Origin: Elymus sibiricus
Taxonomy: Eukaryota > Streptophyta > Magnoliopsida > Poales > Poaceae
DNA: 64,000 nucleotides
Assembly (NCBI GenBank): GCA_039707655.1
Contig: CM077670.1
Coordinates: forward strand, 144,192,001-144,256,000
Reading direction: 5' to 3'
Shown here: in pieces, positions 33,844-45,486 of the stretch
How positions within the stretch are numbered: position 1 is the stretch's first letter
Layout: each line of letters opens with the position of its first letter
Translations under genes and position numbers: made by a program
Notes under the pieces: generated by a model
Seen by the model: the letters and a program-made list of their open reading frames with translations, nothing else
Databases searched by the model: none
Told to the model about the DNA's origin: nothing

Positions 33844-35262
33844 ATGGAAAGTAATCCTTTGAGGGGTTTGTTCGAGGTATCTTCACCTCGACCGGAAGCA
33901 CCAAGAGTTGCCCCTCCACCTATTACACCTACTGAAAATATTTGTTATGAGATTCCTTTGGGTATGATAGAGAAACTGCTAGCTAATCCTTATGCAGGAG
34001 ATGGAACAATACATCCTGATATGCACTTGATCTATGTGGATGAAATTTGTGGATTGTTTAAGCTTGCAGGTTTATCCGGAGATGGAGTTAAGAAGAAAGT
34101 ATTCCCTTTATATTTGGAGGGAAAGGCATTGACATGGTATAGGCTATGTGATGATACTGATACATGGGACTGGAACCGATTGAAACTGGAATTCCACAAG
34201 AATTTTTATCCTATGCATTTGGTTCATCGTGATCGGAATTATATATATAATTTTTGGCCTCGTGAAGGAGAAAGCATCGCTCAAGCTTGGGGGAGGCTTA
34301 AGTACATGATGTACACATGCCCCAATCATGAGCTCTCAAGAGAAATTATCTTACCGAATTTTTATGCTCGGCTTTCTCATGATGATCAAACCATGCTCGA
34401 TTCCTCTTCGACTGGCTCCTTTATGAAGAAAACTATTGAATTCAGATGGGATCTTCTGGAAAGAGTTAATCGCAACTCTGAAGATTGGGAACTCGACAAA
34501 GGTAATGAGTCAGGTATAATACTTGAGTTCGATTGTGTTAAATCTTTTATGGATACCGATGCTTTTCATAAGTTTAGCACTAAATATGGACTTGACTCTG
34601 AGATAGTAGCTTCCTTTTGTGAATCATTTGCTACTCATGTTAATCTCCCTAAGGAGAAGTGGTTTAAATATCATCCCCCTGTTAAAGAAAGGAATGAGGA
34701 ACCCATTAGTGTTGAAGAAGAAACAATTGTTTACCATGTTGATCCAGTTGTGCCTACTGCTTATATTGAGAAACCACCTTTTCCTGTTAGGATTAAGGAA
34801 CATGCTAAAGTTTCAGCTATGGTTAACGAAAGTAATATTAGAGCACCTAGACCCTCTGAACAAATTAAAGTTGAACCTAATGTTGCTATGGTTAAAGACC
34901 TCTTGGTCGATAATATAGATGTGCATGTTATTTACTTCTATGATGAAGCAGCTAGAATTGCTAAACCAGACCCTAAAGATAAAAATAGACCTGTAGTAGG
35001 CATGTCTGTTGTCTCTGTTAAAATAGGAGATCATTGTTATCATGGCTTATGTGATTTGGGTGCTAGTGTGAGTGCTATTCCGTTTACCTTATATCAAAAA
35101 ATTATGAATGATATTGCACCTATTGAAATAGAGGACATTGATGTTACTATTAAGATTGCAAACAGAGATACCATTACGCCGCATGGGATCGTTAGAGATG
35201 TTGAAGTTTTCTGTGGAAAAATAAAATACCCTACTGATTTTCTAGTTCTTGGTTCTCCATAA
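33844..35262 (+). CDS. Athila-type gag with the start of the protease
   Basis: A single open frame of 472 codons begins with ATG 33844 (MESNPLRGLFEV). The gag core includes FPLYLEGKALTWYRLCDD, then KLEFHKNFYP and REGESIAQAWGRLKYM. The protease part has HGLCDLGASVSAIPF, the Asp-x-Gly-Ala-Ser active site. It ends FLVLGSP at a TAA (35260-35262) where the reading plainly should go on (DNFCPIIFGRPFL follows in frame), consistent with a CAA to TAA change. Structural and maturation protein of the element; truncated by that stop. Confidence 0.88.
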   Translation: MESNPLRGLFEVSSPRPEAPRVAPPPITPTENICYEIPLGMIEKLLANPYAGDGTIHPDMHLIYVDEICGLFKLAGLSGDGVKKKVFPLYLEGKALTWYRLCDDTDTWDWNRLKLEFHKNFYPMHLVHRDRNYIYNFWPREGESIAQAWGRLKYMMYTCPNHELSREIILPNFYARLSHDDQTMLDSSSTGSFMKKTIEFRWDLLERVNRNSEDWELDKGNESGIILEFDCVKSFMDTDAFHKFSTKYGLDSEIVASFCESFATHVNLPKEKWFKYHPPVKERNEEPISVEEETIVYHVDPVVPTAYIEKPPFPVRIKEHAKVSAMVNESNIRAPRPSEQIKVEPNVAMVKDLLVDNIDVHVIYFYDEAARIAKPDPKDKNRPVVGMSVVSVKIGDHCYHGLCDLGASVSAIPFTLYQKIMNDIAPIEIEDIDVTIKIANRDTITPHGIVRDVEVFCGKIKYPTDFLVLGSP

Positions 35263-38200
35263 GATAATTTTTGTCCCATTATATTTGGTAGACCATTCTT
35301 GAACACTGTTAATGCCAAGATTGATTGCTCTAAAGAAACTGTTAGTGTTAATTTTGGTGGTATGTCTCATGAGTTTAATTTCTCCAAGTTTTGTAGACAA
35401 CCTCATGATAAAGAATTGCCTAGTAAATATGAAATTATTGGTCTTGCTTCTATTGCCGTACCTCCCACTGATCCGTTAGAGCAATATTTTCTAGACCATG
35501 AAAATGATATGCATATGAATGAAAGAAATGAAATAGATAGGATGTTCTTTGATCAACTACCTATCCTTAAGCACAATTTGCCTGTTGAAACTCTTGGAGG
35601 CCCTCCTCCACCTAAGGGTGACCCTGTATTTGAATTGAAGCAATTGCCTGATACATTGAAATATGCTTATCTAGATGAAAAGAAGATATATCCTGTTATT
35701 ATTAGTGCTAACCTTTCAGCGCATGAAGAAAAGAGATTACTGAAAACTCTGAGGGAGCACTGAGCTGCTATTGGATATACTCTTGATGATCTTAAGGGCA
35801 TTAGTCCCACTCTATGTCAGCACAAAATTAATATGGAGCCTAATGCTAAACCAGTTGTCGACCACCAACGACGATTAAATCCTAAAATGAAGGAAGTGGT
35901 AAGAACTGAAATATTAAAGCTTCTAGAAGCAGGTATAATCTATCCCATAGCTGATAGTAGATGGGTAAGTCCCGTTCATTGTGTCCCTAAGAAAGGAAGT
36001 ATTACCGTTGTTCCTAATGATAAAAATGAACTCATTCCGCAAAGAATTGTAACTGGTTATAGGATGGTAATTGATTTTAGAAAATTAAACAAAGCCACTA
36101 GAAAAGATCATTACCCCTTACCTTTTATTGATCAAATATTAGAAAAATTGTCTAAGCATACACACTTTTGTTTCCTAGATGGATATTCTGGTTTCTCTCA
36201 AATACCTGTATGACAAGCCGACCAAGAGAAAACCACCTTTACTTGTCCTTTTGGAACTTATGCTTATAGACGTATGCCTTTTGGTTTATGCAATGCACTA
36301 GCTACCTTTCAAAGATGTATGACTGCTATATTATCTGAATTTTGTGAAAAGATTGTTGAGGTTTTCATGGATGATTTTTTCGTTTACGGAACTTCTTTTG
36401 ATGATTGCTTAAGCAACCTTGATCGAGTTTTGCAGAGATGTGAACAAACTAATCTTGTCTTGAATTGGGAGAAGTGCCACTTTATGGTGAATGAAGGTAT
36501 TGTCTTAGGACATAAAATTTCTGAAAGAGGTATTGAAGTTGACAAGGCTAATGTTGATGCTATTGAGAAAATGCCATGTCCTAAGGATATTAAAGGTATA
36601 AGAAGTTTCCTAGGTCATGCTGGTTTCTATAGAAGGTTTATAAAAGACTTCTCTAAAATTTCTAGACCTCTTACCAATCTCTTGCAAAAAGATGTTCCAT
36701 TTGTTTTTGATGATGATTGTGCAGAAGCCTTTGAAACACTTAAGAAAGCCTTAACCACTGCACCTATTGTTCAACCACCTGATTGGAACTTGCCTTTTGA
36801 AATTATGTGTGATGCTAGTGATTATGCTGTTGGTGCTATTCTAGGATAGAGAGTTGATAAGAAATTAAATGTTATCCATTATGCTAGTAAAACTTTAGAC
36901 AGTGCCCAAAGAAATTATGCTACTACTGAGAAAGAATTTCTAGTAGTTGTGTTTGCATGTGATAAATTTAGATCTTACATAGTTGATTCTAAAGTAACTG
37001 TTCACACTGATCATGCTGCTATTAAATATCTTATGGAAAAGAAAGATGCTAAACCTATACTCATTAGGTGGGTTCTATTACTACAAGAATTTGACTTGCA
37101 TATTATTGATAGAAAGGGAGCTGAGAATCCCGTAGCAGATAATTTGTCTAGAATGGAAATGTTCTTGACGACCCACTTCCTATTAATGATAATTTTCCTG
37201 ATGAACAATTGGCTGTCATAAATGCTTCTCATAATACTCCTTGGTATGCAGACTATGGTAATTATATTGTTGCTAAATTTATACCACCTAGTTTCACATA
37301 CCAACAAAAGAAAAAGTTCTTCTTTGATTTAAGACATTACTTCTGGGATGAGCCACATTTTTATAAAGAAGAGTAGATGGTATTATTAGACGTTGTATAC
37401 CTGAGCATGAGCAGGAACAAATCCTATGGAAGTGTCATTCTGAGGCTTACGGAGGACACCATGCGGGAGACAGAACTGCACATAAGGTACTACAATCTGG
37501 TTTTTATTGGCCTACTCTTTTCAGGGATGCTCGTAAGTTTGTTTTAACTTGTGATGTATGTCAAAGAATTGGTAATGTTGGTAGACGTCAGGAAATGCCT
37601 ATGAATTATTCACTTGTTATTGAACCATTTGATGTTTGGGGATTTGATTATATGGGAGCTTTTCCTAAATCCAATGGGTATACTCATATTTTAGTTGCTG
37701 TTGATTATGTTACTAAGTGGGTAGAAGCTATTCCAACTAGTAGTGCTGATCATAACACTTCTATTAAAATGCTTAAAGAAGTTATTTTCCCGAGGTTCGG
37801 AGTCCCTAGATATTTAATGACTGATGGTGGTTCACATTTTATTCATGGTGCATTCCGTAAACTGCTTGCTAAATATGATTTCAACCATAGAATTGCATCT
37901 CCCTATCACCCTCAATCTAGTGGTCAAGTTGAATTGAGCAGTAGAGGAATAAAATTAATTTTGCAAAAAACCATCAATAGATCTAGAAAGAATTGGTCTA
38001 AGAAATTGGACGATGCATTATGGGCTTATAGAACTGCTTATAAAAATCCTATGGGTATGTCTCCTTATAAAATGGTTTATGGAAAAGCATGTCATTTACC
38101 TCTTGAGTTAGAACATAAAGCATATTGGGCAATTAAAGAACTCAATTATGATTTTAAACTTGCCGGTGAAAAGAGGTTATTTGATATTAGCTCTTTAGAT

Positions 38201-38569
38201 GAATGGAGAACCCAAGCCTATGAAAATGCCAAGTTATTCAAAGAAAAAGTTAAAAGATGGCATGATAAAAGAATTCAAAAAGGGGAATTCAAAGTGGATG
38301 AATATGTTCTATTGTACAATTCTCATTTGAGATTCTCTGCAGGAAAACTTCTCTCTAAATGGGATGGATCGTATATCATCGAAGAAGTTTATCGCTCCGG
38401 AGCCATCAAAATAAACAACTCCGAAGGCACTAATCCGAGAGTGGTGAATGAGCAAAGAATTAAGCACTATATTTCAGGTACTCCCATTAATGTTGAAACT
38501 AATATTATTGAAATAATGACACCGGAGGAATACATCAAAGAGACTTTCCAGAACACTCCAGAACCCTGA
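35263..38569 (+). pseudogene. Athila-type pol: protease end, RT, RNase H, integrase
   Basis: Motifs in order: the protease tail IIFGRPFLNT; RT with YRMVIDFRKLNKATRKDHYPLPFIDQ and FMDDFFVYG (catalytic Asp pair kept); RNase H with [22 protein letters not shown] and [10 protein letters not shown]; an integrase zinc region with HH-then-CDVCQRIG; and the core FDYMGAF, LMTDGGSHF, SGQVELS (three catalytic residues present). In-frame stops interrupt it at 35260, 35761, 36211 and 36847, with frame changes near 37170 and 37370. The integrase frame 37595-38569 is long and clean. Polyprotein expression is impossible as it stands. Confidence 0.92.
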
Positions 38570-38689
38570 AAAGGAAGAGGTACGTGATACAGTAAGTAAA
38601 CCGACTCCAAAAATTCCATAAAAATACTTTCTGTTAGTTTTGGAATATTAGAAAAAATACAAAAATAAGAAACAGCTGAGGGGACCCAC

Positions 38690-38909
38690 GAGGTGCACAC
38701 GAGGCACCAGGGCGCGCCACCCTCCAGGCGCGCCCTTGTGGCTCGTGGGCCCCTCGTGATCCTTCCCGACTCCGTTTTCTTCTGGAATACTTGTTTTGCA
38801 TGATAAAAATTCTTTATATATACTCCCGGACGTTTTGACCACCGTATCGCAGAAATATCCTCTATTCTTGTCTTGTGCTGTTTTCTGTCAGATTTCGAGA
38901 CCAGGCATC
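38690..38909 (+). promoter_or_regulatory. Putative internal promoter ahead of the third Athila ORF
   Basis: A hairpin CACCAGGGCGCGCC (38705-38718) with GGCGCGCCCTTGTG (38727-38740) is followed 75 bp later by TTATATATAC (38814-38823) and then an ATG at 38910. The same hairpin stands upstream of the TATA box in this element's LTRs. The layout suggests a subgenomic transcript for the third ORF. Confidence 0.5.
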
Positions 38910-38941
38910 ATGTCTTCCTCTTCCTCCAACAATGTGGGAGA

Positions 38942-40618
38942 TGATACGTCTCCAACGTATCTATAATTTGTGAAGTATTCATGCCATGTTTATTATAGTT
39001 TTGTATGATTTTGGTGCACTTTTATATGATTTTGATGGACTAACATATTGACCTAGTGCCCAGTGCCAGTTGCTGTTTTCTGCTTATTTTTGGTTTTCCA
39101 GAAAATCCATATCAAATGAAGTCCAAATGCAGCGAAACTTTTTGACGATTTTTTATGGAAGGAAACAGACCCAGGAAGCTTCGGGGGAGCAGCAGAAGAG
39201 CCACAGGGGCCCCACAAGCCACCAGGGCGCGCCACCCCCCAGGCGCGCCCTGGTGCCTCGTGGGCCCCCTGTGGCACCTCTTTGCGTGATTCCAACACTG
39301 AAAAATCATATATATTCAGAAACCCCCGAAAGTTAACCTAGATGAGTTTTTACGCCGCCGCAAGCCTCTGTACCTCCATGATCTCATCTACAGCCCTTTT
39401 CCGGCACCCTGCCGGAGGGGGGAAGCATCACCGGAGGCCATCTTCATCATCTCGGCGGTCTCCATGACGAGGAGGGAGTAGTTCACCCTCGGGGCTGAGG
39501 GTTTGTACCAGTAGCATGTGTTTGATCTCTCTCTCTCTCTCTCTCTCTGGTGTTCTTGATTTGGCACGATCTTGATGTATCGTGAGCTTTGTTAATTTAG
39601 TTGGATCATATGGTGTTTCTTCCCTCTCTATCCTTGTTGTGATGAATCGAATCTTTTCCCTTTGAGGTTTCGTTATTGTTGGATTGAATATTTCAGATTT
39701 GAGAACACTTGATGTATGTCTTGCATATGAATACCCGTGGTGACAATGGGGTATTATATTGATTCACTTGATATATGTTTTGGCACTCAACTCGCGGATT
39801 CCCGTGGTGACATTGGGGTAATCTATGCATAGGGGTTGATGCACGTTTTCATTATCTTTTCTCCGATAGAAACTTTGGGGTGCTCCTTGGAGTTCTTTGT
39901 GTGGATTGAATATTATGATTATGAAGTTGTTTGATGCATATCGTATAATCAACTCACGGATACTTGTGGTGACATTGGTGTATCTAGGTGACATTAGAGT
40001 TGGTTGATGTGTATCATATGGTGTTATTTTAGTACGAACTCTAGGGCTGTTTGTGACACTTATAGGAATAACTCAATAGATCGATTGGAAAGGATAACTT
40101 TGAGGTGGTTTCGTACCCTACAAACAATTTCTATCTTATGTTCTCCGCTAATAGGAACTTGGGAGTGATTCTTTATCGCACGTTGAGGGATGATTATATG
40201 ATCCAATTATGTTAGCATTGTTGAGAGATTGCACTAGTGAAAGTATGAACCCTAGGCCTTGTTTCTAAGCATTGCAATACCGTTTATGCTCACTTTTGTT
40301 ACTTGCTACCTTGCTGTTTTTTATTGTTCGCACTACAAAAACCTATGTCTACTATCCATACTACACTTGTATCACCATCTCTTCGCCGAACTAGTGCACC
40401 TATACAATTTACCATTGTATTGGATGTGTTGGGGACACACGAGACTCTTTGTTATTTGGTTGCAGGGTTGTTTGAGAGAGACCATCTTCATCCTACGCCT
40501 CCCACGGATTGATAAACCTTAGGTCATCCACTTGAGGGAAAATTGCTACTGTCCTACAAAACGCTGCGCTTGGAGGCCCAACACGAGTCTACAAGAATAA
40601 GTTGTGTAGTAGACATCA
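38942..40618 (+). mobile_element. Solo LTR nested in the Athila third ORF
   Basis: GGAGA at 38937-38941 recurs at 40619-40623. The 1677-bp insert runs TGATACGTCTCCAACGTATC...GTAGACATCA and has no partner LTR or coding interior. It has its own hairpin (39220-39233 with 39242-39255), a TATATAT stretch at 39308-39314 and a TC microsatellite at 39526-39548. It is the product of recombination between two LTRs of a second Gypsy family. Confidence 0.88.
39526..39548 (+). repeat. TC dinucleotide microsatellite
   Basis: About eleven TC units lie inside the solo LTR. It is likely variable between individuals. Confidence 0.9.
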
Positions 40619-41126
40619 GGAGATGATGCTTGGTTGATGCAGATGGAGCTCAGGAGGGGGGAGGAAGGAGAAGTTACCATGGAAGAAGATGATGGAGATT
40701 CGCCCTCCGGCTTCCGAGAGGGGAACCCTTGCCGGCATCTCCACAATTCCGAACCCGCATCAAGCCGTAAAAAGCACTACAGGCCATGGGAATCCAGAGG
40801 TACATGAAGGGCTTCCCCCTAGAAGGCCCTTACACAGGTTACATCGAAACAATTTTCATAACTTGGTTCACAATTATGGGGTTGAAAATACTCCTCGTAT
40901 GCACATACCCTCCAATTGGGACATCTCTCGTCCAAGTGAAAGTGATGCAAGAAAGAATGCTTGGGGCCCAGAGAATAAGCATATTATGGCCGAAGTCCAA
41001 AGGAATTCAGAGATGATACAACATGTGCTCTGGAAAATTCAGAGCCTAAAGGAGATCCTAATTAATGTCATGAAGGACAAGCCCACCACTTCATCATCAC
41101 CATCATCACCGAAGAAAGAAATTTGA

Positions 41127-42676
41127 GCACATGGGTATGGGCACTCCCCTTGGCTTGTGCCAAGCTTGGGGGAGGTGCCCCGGTATCGTATCACCATCAC
41201 TTTTGTTATCTTTACCTACTTTTAGTTCGATCCTTAGTTATTTCGTGATCTAGTTGAATAAAAGTTCAGTATGATCTATTTTCGAGTGCTAGTTTCGTGA
41301 TCTATCTATCTATGTAATTGAGTTGAGAGTTATATAATAAAGAGTAGTTTGAGTTTTTGATTCTTTACTTTTATGTTTCAATCCTAGCAATGAAAATAAT
41401 GAAAAAGATCATATGCTAATCTTATGGAAAGTAATGACATTACATAAAGAAAAGTATATGTGGGAAAATTTATTGGAAGTTAACAAACATAGCATTAGTC
41501 AATGATGCAATTCATGAAAAAATTAATAGGGAAGAGAAGATTCACATGCAAATACACTATCTTGGACATCTTTTATGATTGTGAGCCCCCATTAAGTATT
41601 TTATGTCAAATTGTTGATGTTGGACAAGGAAGACAACGTAATGAATTATGTTTGCTTATATTCACATAGAAGCTATATTGTCATAGATCCTCCAACATGT
41701 GGTGCTTGCCCAATATCTTTGCTAGCCAAAAATCCGCACCAAGTAGAGATACTACTTGTGCATCCAAAACCCTTAAACCCAGTTTCATGTCATGAGAGTC
41801 CACTATATCTACCTATGGATTGAATAAGATCCTTCAAGTAAGTTGTCATCGGTGCAAAAAGCAATAAAAATTGCCTCTAAATATGTATGAACTTTTATTG
41901 TAAGGGAAAATAAGCTTTGTATGAACTTGTGATGGTAAATAAATAAAAGCGACAGAGTGCATAATAAAGGTTGCTATCACAAGGGGCAATATAAAGTGAC
42001 GTTTCTTTGCATTAAGAGCTTGTGCATCCAACAACAAAAAGCGCATGACAACCTCTGCTTCCCTCTGCGAAGGGCCTATCCTTTACTTTTATGTATTTAC
42101 TTTTTATGTAAGAGTCAATAGTGTTCTCCTCTATTCCTTTTTATTTTTCTCTTTTGCAAGCATCATGCTGTGGGGAAGATCTAGGCACATATATCCAGTT
42201 GGATATGAGTGATCATGAGTTATTATTGTTGACATTACCCTTGAGGTGAATAAGTTGGGAGGCAAAATTGTAAGCCCCTATCTTTCTATTTGTCTGGCTG
42301 AAACTTTTTGCTCCATATATATGTTGTGAGTTTTAGCAATCATAGAAGACTAAATGATGGTTGAGTATGTGGACTTGCTAAAAAGCTCCTACATGAGACC
42401 CTTCCTAAAAATATGATGAATTGCAATTGCATTGTTGACTGAGAACATTGTTTGTTAGTTTTCAAGAAAGTTTATGCATTATACTTCATTATTGTGATGA
42501 ATTGTTACTTGCTCATGAGAAGTTTTATGATAATGAATATTGCTGTTATAATAATGATCATGATGCTACTATGTCCATATTTTGTTTTTATCGACACCTC
42601 TTTCTCTAAACATGTGGACATGATTATCGATATCGGCTTTCGCTTGAGGACAAGCGAGGTCTAAGCTTGGGGGAGT
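41127..42676 (+). other. Athila 3' non-coding interior and polypurine tract
   Basis: AT-rich sequence without convincing coding. CCAAGCTTGGGGGAGG at about 41159-41174 resembles the terminal tract CTAAGCTTGGGGGAG at 42661-42675, which directly precedes the 3' LTR and would prime plus-strand cDNA. The upstream copy could act as a second, central-type tract. Confidence 0.6.
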
Positions 42677-44184
42677 TGATACGTCCATTTTGCATCATGT
42701 TTTCCTACTGTTATTTATAGTGTTTTTAATCAATATAATACTTTGTGGAGCAATTCTAATGCCTTTTCTCTCTTAATATGCAAGATTTACACAAGGAGGG
42801 AGATTGCCGGCAGCTGGAATTCTGGACCTGAAAAAGCTATGTCAGAGATACCTATTCTGCACATCTCCAAATGAGTTGAAATTTCACGGAGATTTATTTT
42901 GGAATAAATAAAAAATATTGGAAGAAAGAAGTACCAGAGGGGGCCACCCAGGTGCCCACGAGGCACCAGGGCGCGCCACCCCCCCAGGCGTGCCCTGGTG
43001 GCTCGTGGGGCCCCTGGCCAGCCTCCGGTGCCCATTTTCTGGTATATAAGCCCATTTGCCCTAGAAAAAATAAGGAGAAGACTTTTGGGATGGGGCACCG
43101 CCGTCTCGAGGTGGAACTTGGGAAGGAGCACTTTTGCTCTCCGGCGGAGCGATTCCGCCGGGGATACTTCCCTCCGGGAGGGGGAAATCGGAGCCATCGA
43201 CATCACCAACGATCCTCTCATCGTGGGAGGACCAATCTTCATCAGCACCATCTCATCTCAAACCCTAGTTCATCTCTTGTATTCAATCTTTGTCTCAAAA
43301 CCTTAGATTGGTACCTGTGGGTTGCTAGTAGTGTTGATTACATCTTATAGTTGATGCTAGTTGGTTTATTTGGTGGAAGATTATATGTTCAGATCCAATA
43401 TGCTATTCAATACCCCTCTGATCTTGAACATGAATATGGTTTGTGAGTAGTTACTTTTGTTCTTGAGGACATGGGAGAAGTCTTGTCATAAGTAATCATG
43501 TGAATTTGGTATTCGTTCGATATTTTGATGATATGCATGTTGTTGACTCTCTTAGTGGTGTCATGTGAACGTCGACTACATGCCACTTCACCATCTTTGG
43601 GCCTAAGGGAATGCATTGTGGAGTAGTAATTAGATGATGGGTTGCTAGAGTGAAAGAAGCTTAAACCCTAGTTTATGCGCTATTCCGTAAGGGACTGATT
43701 TGTATCCATATGTTTAATGCTATGGTTAGAGTTATCTTAATTCTTCTTTCGTAGTTGCGGATGCTTGCAAGAGGGGGTAATCATAAGTGGGAGGCTTGTT
43801 CAAGTAAGAACATCACCCAAGCACTGGTCCACCCACATATCAAATTATCAAAGTAGCGAACGCGAATCAAACAAACATGATGAAAGTGACTAGATGAAAT
43901 TCCCGTGTGTCCTCGAGAACGCTTTGCTTATTATAAGAGATTGTTCCAGCTTGTCCTTTGCTACAAAAAGGATTGGGCCACCTTGCTGCACTCTTTGTTA
44001 CTATTGCTACTTGTCACTTGTTACAAATTATCTTGCTATCAAACTACTCATTACCGATAATTTCAGTGCTTGCAGAAAATACCTTGCTGAAAACCGCTTG
44101 TCATTTCCTTCTGCTCCTCGTTGGGTTTGACACTCTTACTTATCGAAAGGACTATGATTGATCCCCTATACTTGTGGGTCATCA
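42677..44184 (+). repeat. 3' LTR of the Athila-type element
   Basis: It is 1508 bp, partner of 32218-33737. Its hairpin (42964-42977 with 42987-43000) has one C-to-T change at a CpG. TATATAA is at 43043-43049. Confidence 0.95.
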
Positions 44185-45326
44185 ATGGCCTTCCTACATC
44201 TCTGCATGCATTGTTCCACCACTTTGACTAGTCTGACCTCCTTCAATACAGCATTGAGGATGAATAATAGCTTGAGTCTGCCTATGATGTTGGTCAGTGA
44301 ACTGAGAAGGTGAACCTCTCTCTGAAAGATCAAACCTTTTTGCATATTGTGTATAAACTTGACTTTCCTTTGTTGAATGATAAGATGCAAACAGTGGTCT
44401 TGACTCTGATCCTCTAATATTTCCTCTGGCCAAGTTTTCTCCTGTCCCTTCTTCATTAAACATTTTCTGAAATCTGCTTAGAACTGAGGTGCTTTCTTTT
44501 CTTGGCTTTATAGTTTGCCGAGGGATCTGATTTTGGTCTATTACCCATTCTCCAAATGTACTGAATGGAATATCATTCACCAGTTTTCTATTTTTAGCTT
44601 TCTACCTGATCAACTCATTCCGTAGAGGATAGTGCTGAACTGAATGAAACATGATCCCACAGAACAGGCAAATTCTTCCTATTTTCTCATAGTGTAAATA
44701 AACCATAGTTGTAGATTTGTCAGGCAAAGTGAGACTAATCCGATCAACTACTTGCTGCATTACATTTAGTTTTGTCATGCCCCAAATATATTCTGCCCTT
44801 GAGAAAATCATATTATTCTGAAGGGGATGGAACTCAGATGGCTCACCTACAGTACTCAGGATATCTTGCAAAAGCTGCAGCGATCTAGCTTCTTTTGGTA
44901 TTCCATACACTCTTATTGTAGTATAGACATGATCAAATCTGTAATCCTCCTTGGTCTTATTTTCATCCTCTGGATCAACCCACTCAAGCAATAAATTATC
45001 GGATCCCATTGTCCATGGTTGACGTGTGAAAACAAACATCATATCTTCCTATGATATGAAATATGCCATGAACAAATGTGGAGATACCTGAGATATTGCA
45101 TAAAAATGTTGCCTCCAAGCTCTTGCCATGGCCTGATTGATTGTGTGCTCTGAGATCATTCTTGGGGTTCCTCCGGTGCATGCCACCTTCATTAGCAGCA
45201 TGTACTTTTCCTGAATCTCTTGATTCTGTTCTGCTTGAGTGGGTTGCAGACTGCATATTCTTGGCGCTGACAAACTCAATGCTTGCAAGTTGAGTGCTAG
45301 ATCTGGCGTTCCTTCAACTTCTAAAC
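44185..45326 (-). pseudogene. LINE ORF1, N-terminal and zinc-knuckle part
   Basis: On the minus strand the sequence begins open at 45326 and reads the DUF4283-like region (FTRQPWTMGSDNLLLEWVDP, then IRVYGIPKEARS) and a knuckle GRICLFCGIMFHSVQHYPLR. That knuckle has the C-x2-C-x4-H spacing, but Tyr stands where the fourth ligand Cys is expected. There is a stop after LRNELIR and at least two more breaks (near 45050 and 44590). The start codon is not visible because the frame runs into the CACTA terminus. It would bind LINE RNA if intact. Confidence 0.75.
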
Positions 45327-45486
45327 CACTACTGCAGGCGACTACTAACGCGACACATGAATCAGAGACCCCTCGACCAAACTATGTGCGATTCATGAAT
45401 CGCAAACGGTATCGTAATAAAACCGTCACCAATAAGACAAACTGTGTGCGATGGCGGAGACATCAAGCATGATTTAGATTAGAGCT

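Larger units (their letters stand above)
38910..41126 (+). pseudogene. Third ORF of the Athila element (env position), split by a solo LTR
   Basis: ATG 38910 opens a Ser-rich start (MSSSSSNNVGD) that is cut at 38941 by the nested LTR and resumes at 40624 as DAWLMQMELRRGEEG. After about 60 codons there is a stop or frame change. A frame to 41126 then ends VMKDKPTTSSSPSSPKKEI. The position between integrase and the 3' polypurine tract is where Athila elements carry an env-like or unknown ORF. I see no signal peptide or membrane span in the remaining sequence, so the role is undetermined. Confidence 0.55.
32218..44184 (+). mobile_element. Athila-type Gypsy LTR retrotransposon, complete structure, decayed coding
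   Basis: Its LTRs 32218-33737 and 42677-44184 both run TGATACGTCCATTTTGCATC...GGGTCATCA. The primer site TGGCGCCGTTGCCGGGGA (33749-33766) matches tRNA-Asp, as in the Athila lineage. The interior reads gag, protease, RT, RNase H, integrase on the plus strand, then a third ORF with an internal promoter-like region, then the purine-rich AAGCTTGGGGGAG. The flanking 5-mers are GTGGC (32213-32217) and ATGGC (44185-44189), one mismatch. A second LTR (38942-40618) is nested in the third ORF. It inserted into LINE ORF1. Confidence 0.92.
26762..45326 (-). mobile_element. L1-type LINE with C-terminal RNase H, minus strand, split by an Athila element
   Basis: On the minus strand the order is ORF1 (zinc knuckle), then APE-type endonuclease, reverse transcriptase, a zf-RVT region and a plant-type RNase H, ending in an A-rich tail (complement of the T runs at 26762-26776). 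The Athila element 32218-44184 lies within the C-terminal part of ORF1. The 5' end is missing: ORF1 is still open at 45326, where a CACTA terminus begins, so the rest should lie beyond the window. Excluding the Athila insert, about 6.6 kb is visible. Multiple frame breaks make it inactive. Confidence 0.85.

Noticed and set aside
38910..41126. Retroviral envelope protein
   Set aside because: The position is right, but no signal peptide, membrane span or Cys pattern is seen; called only an ORF in env position.
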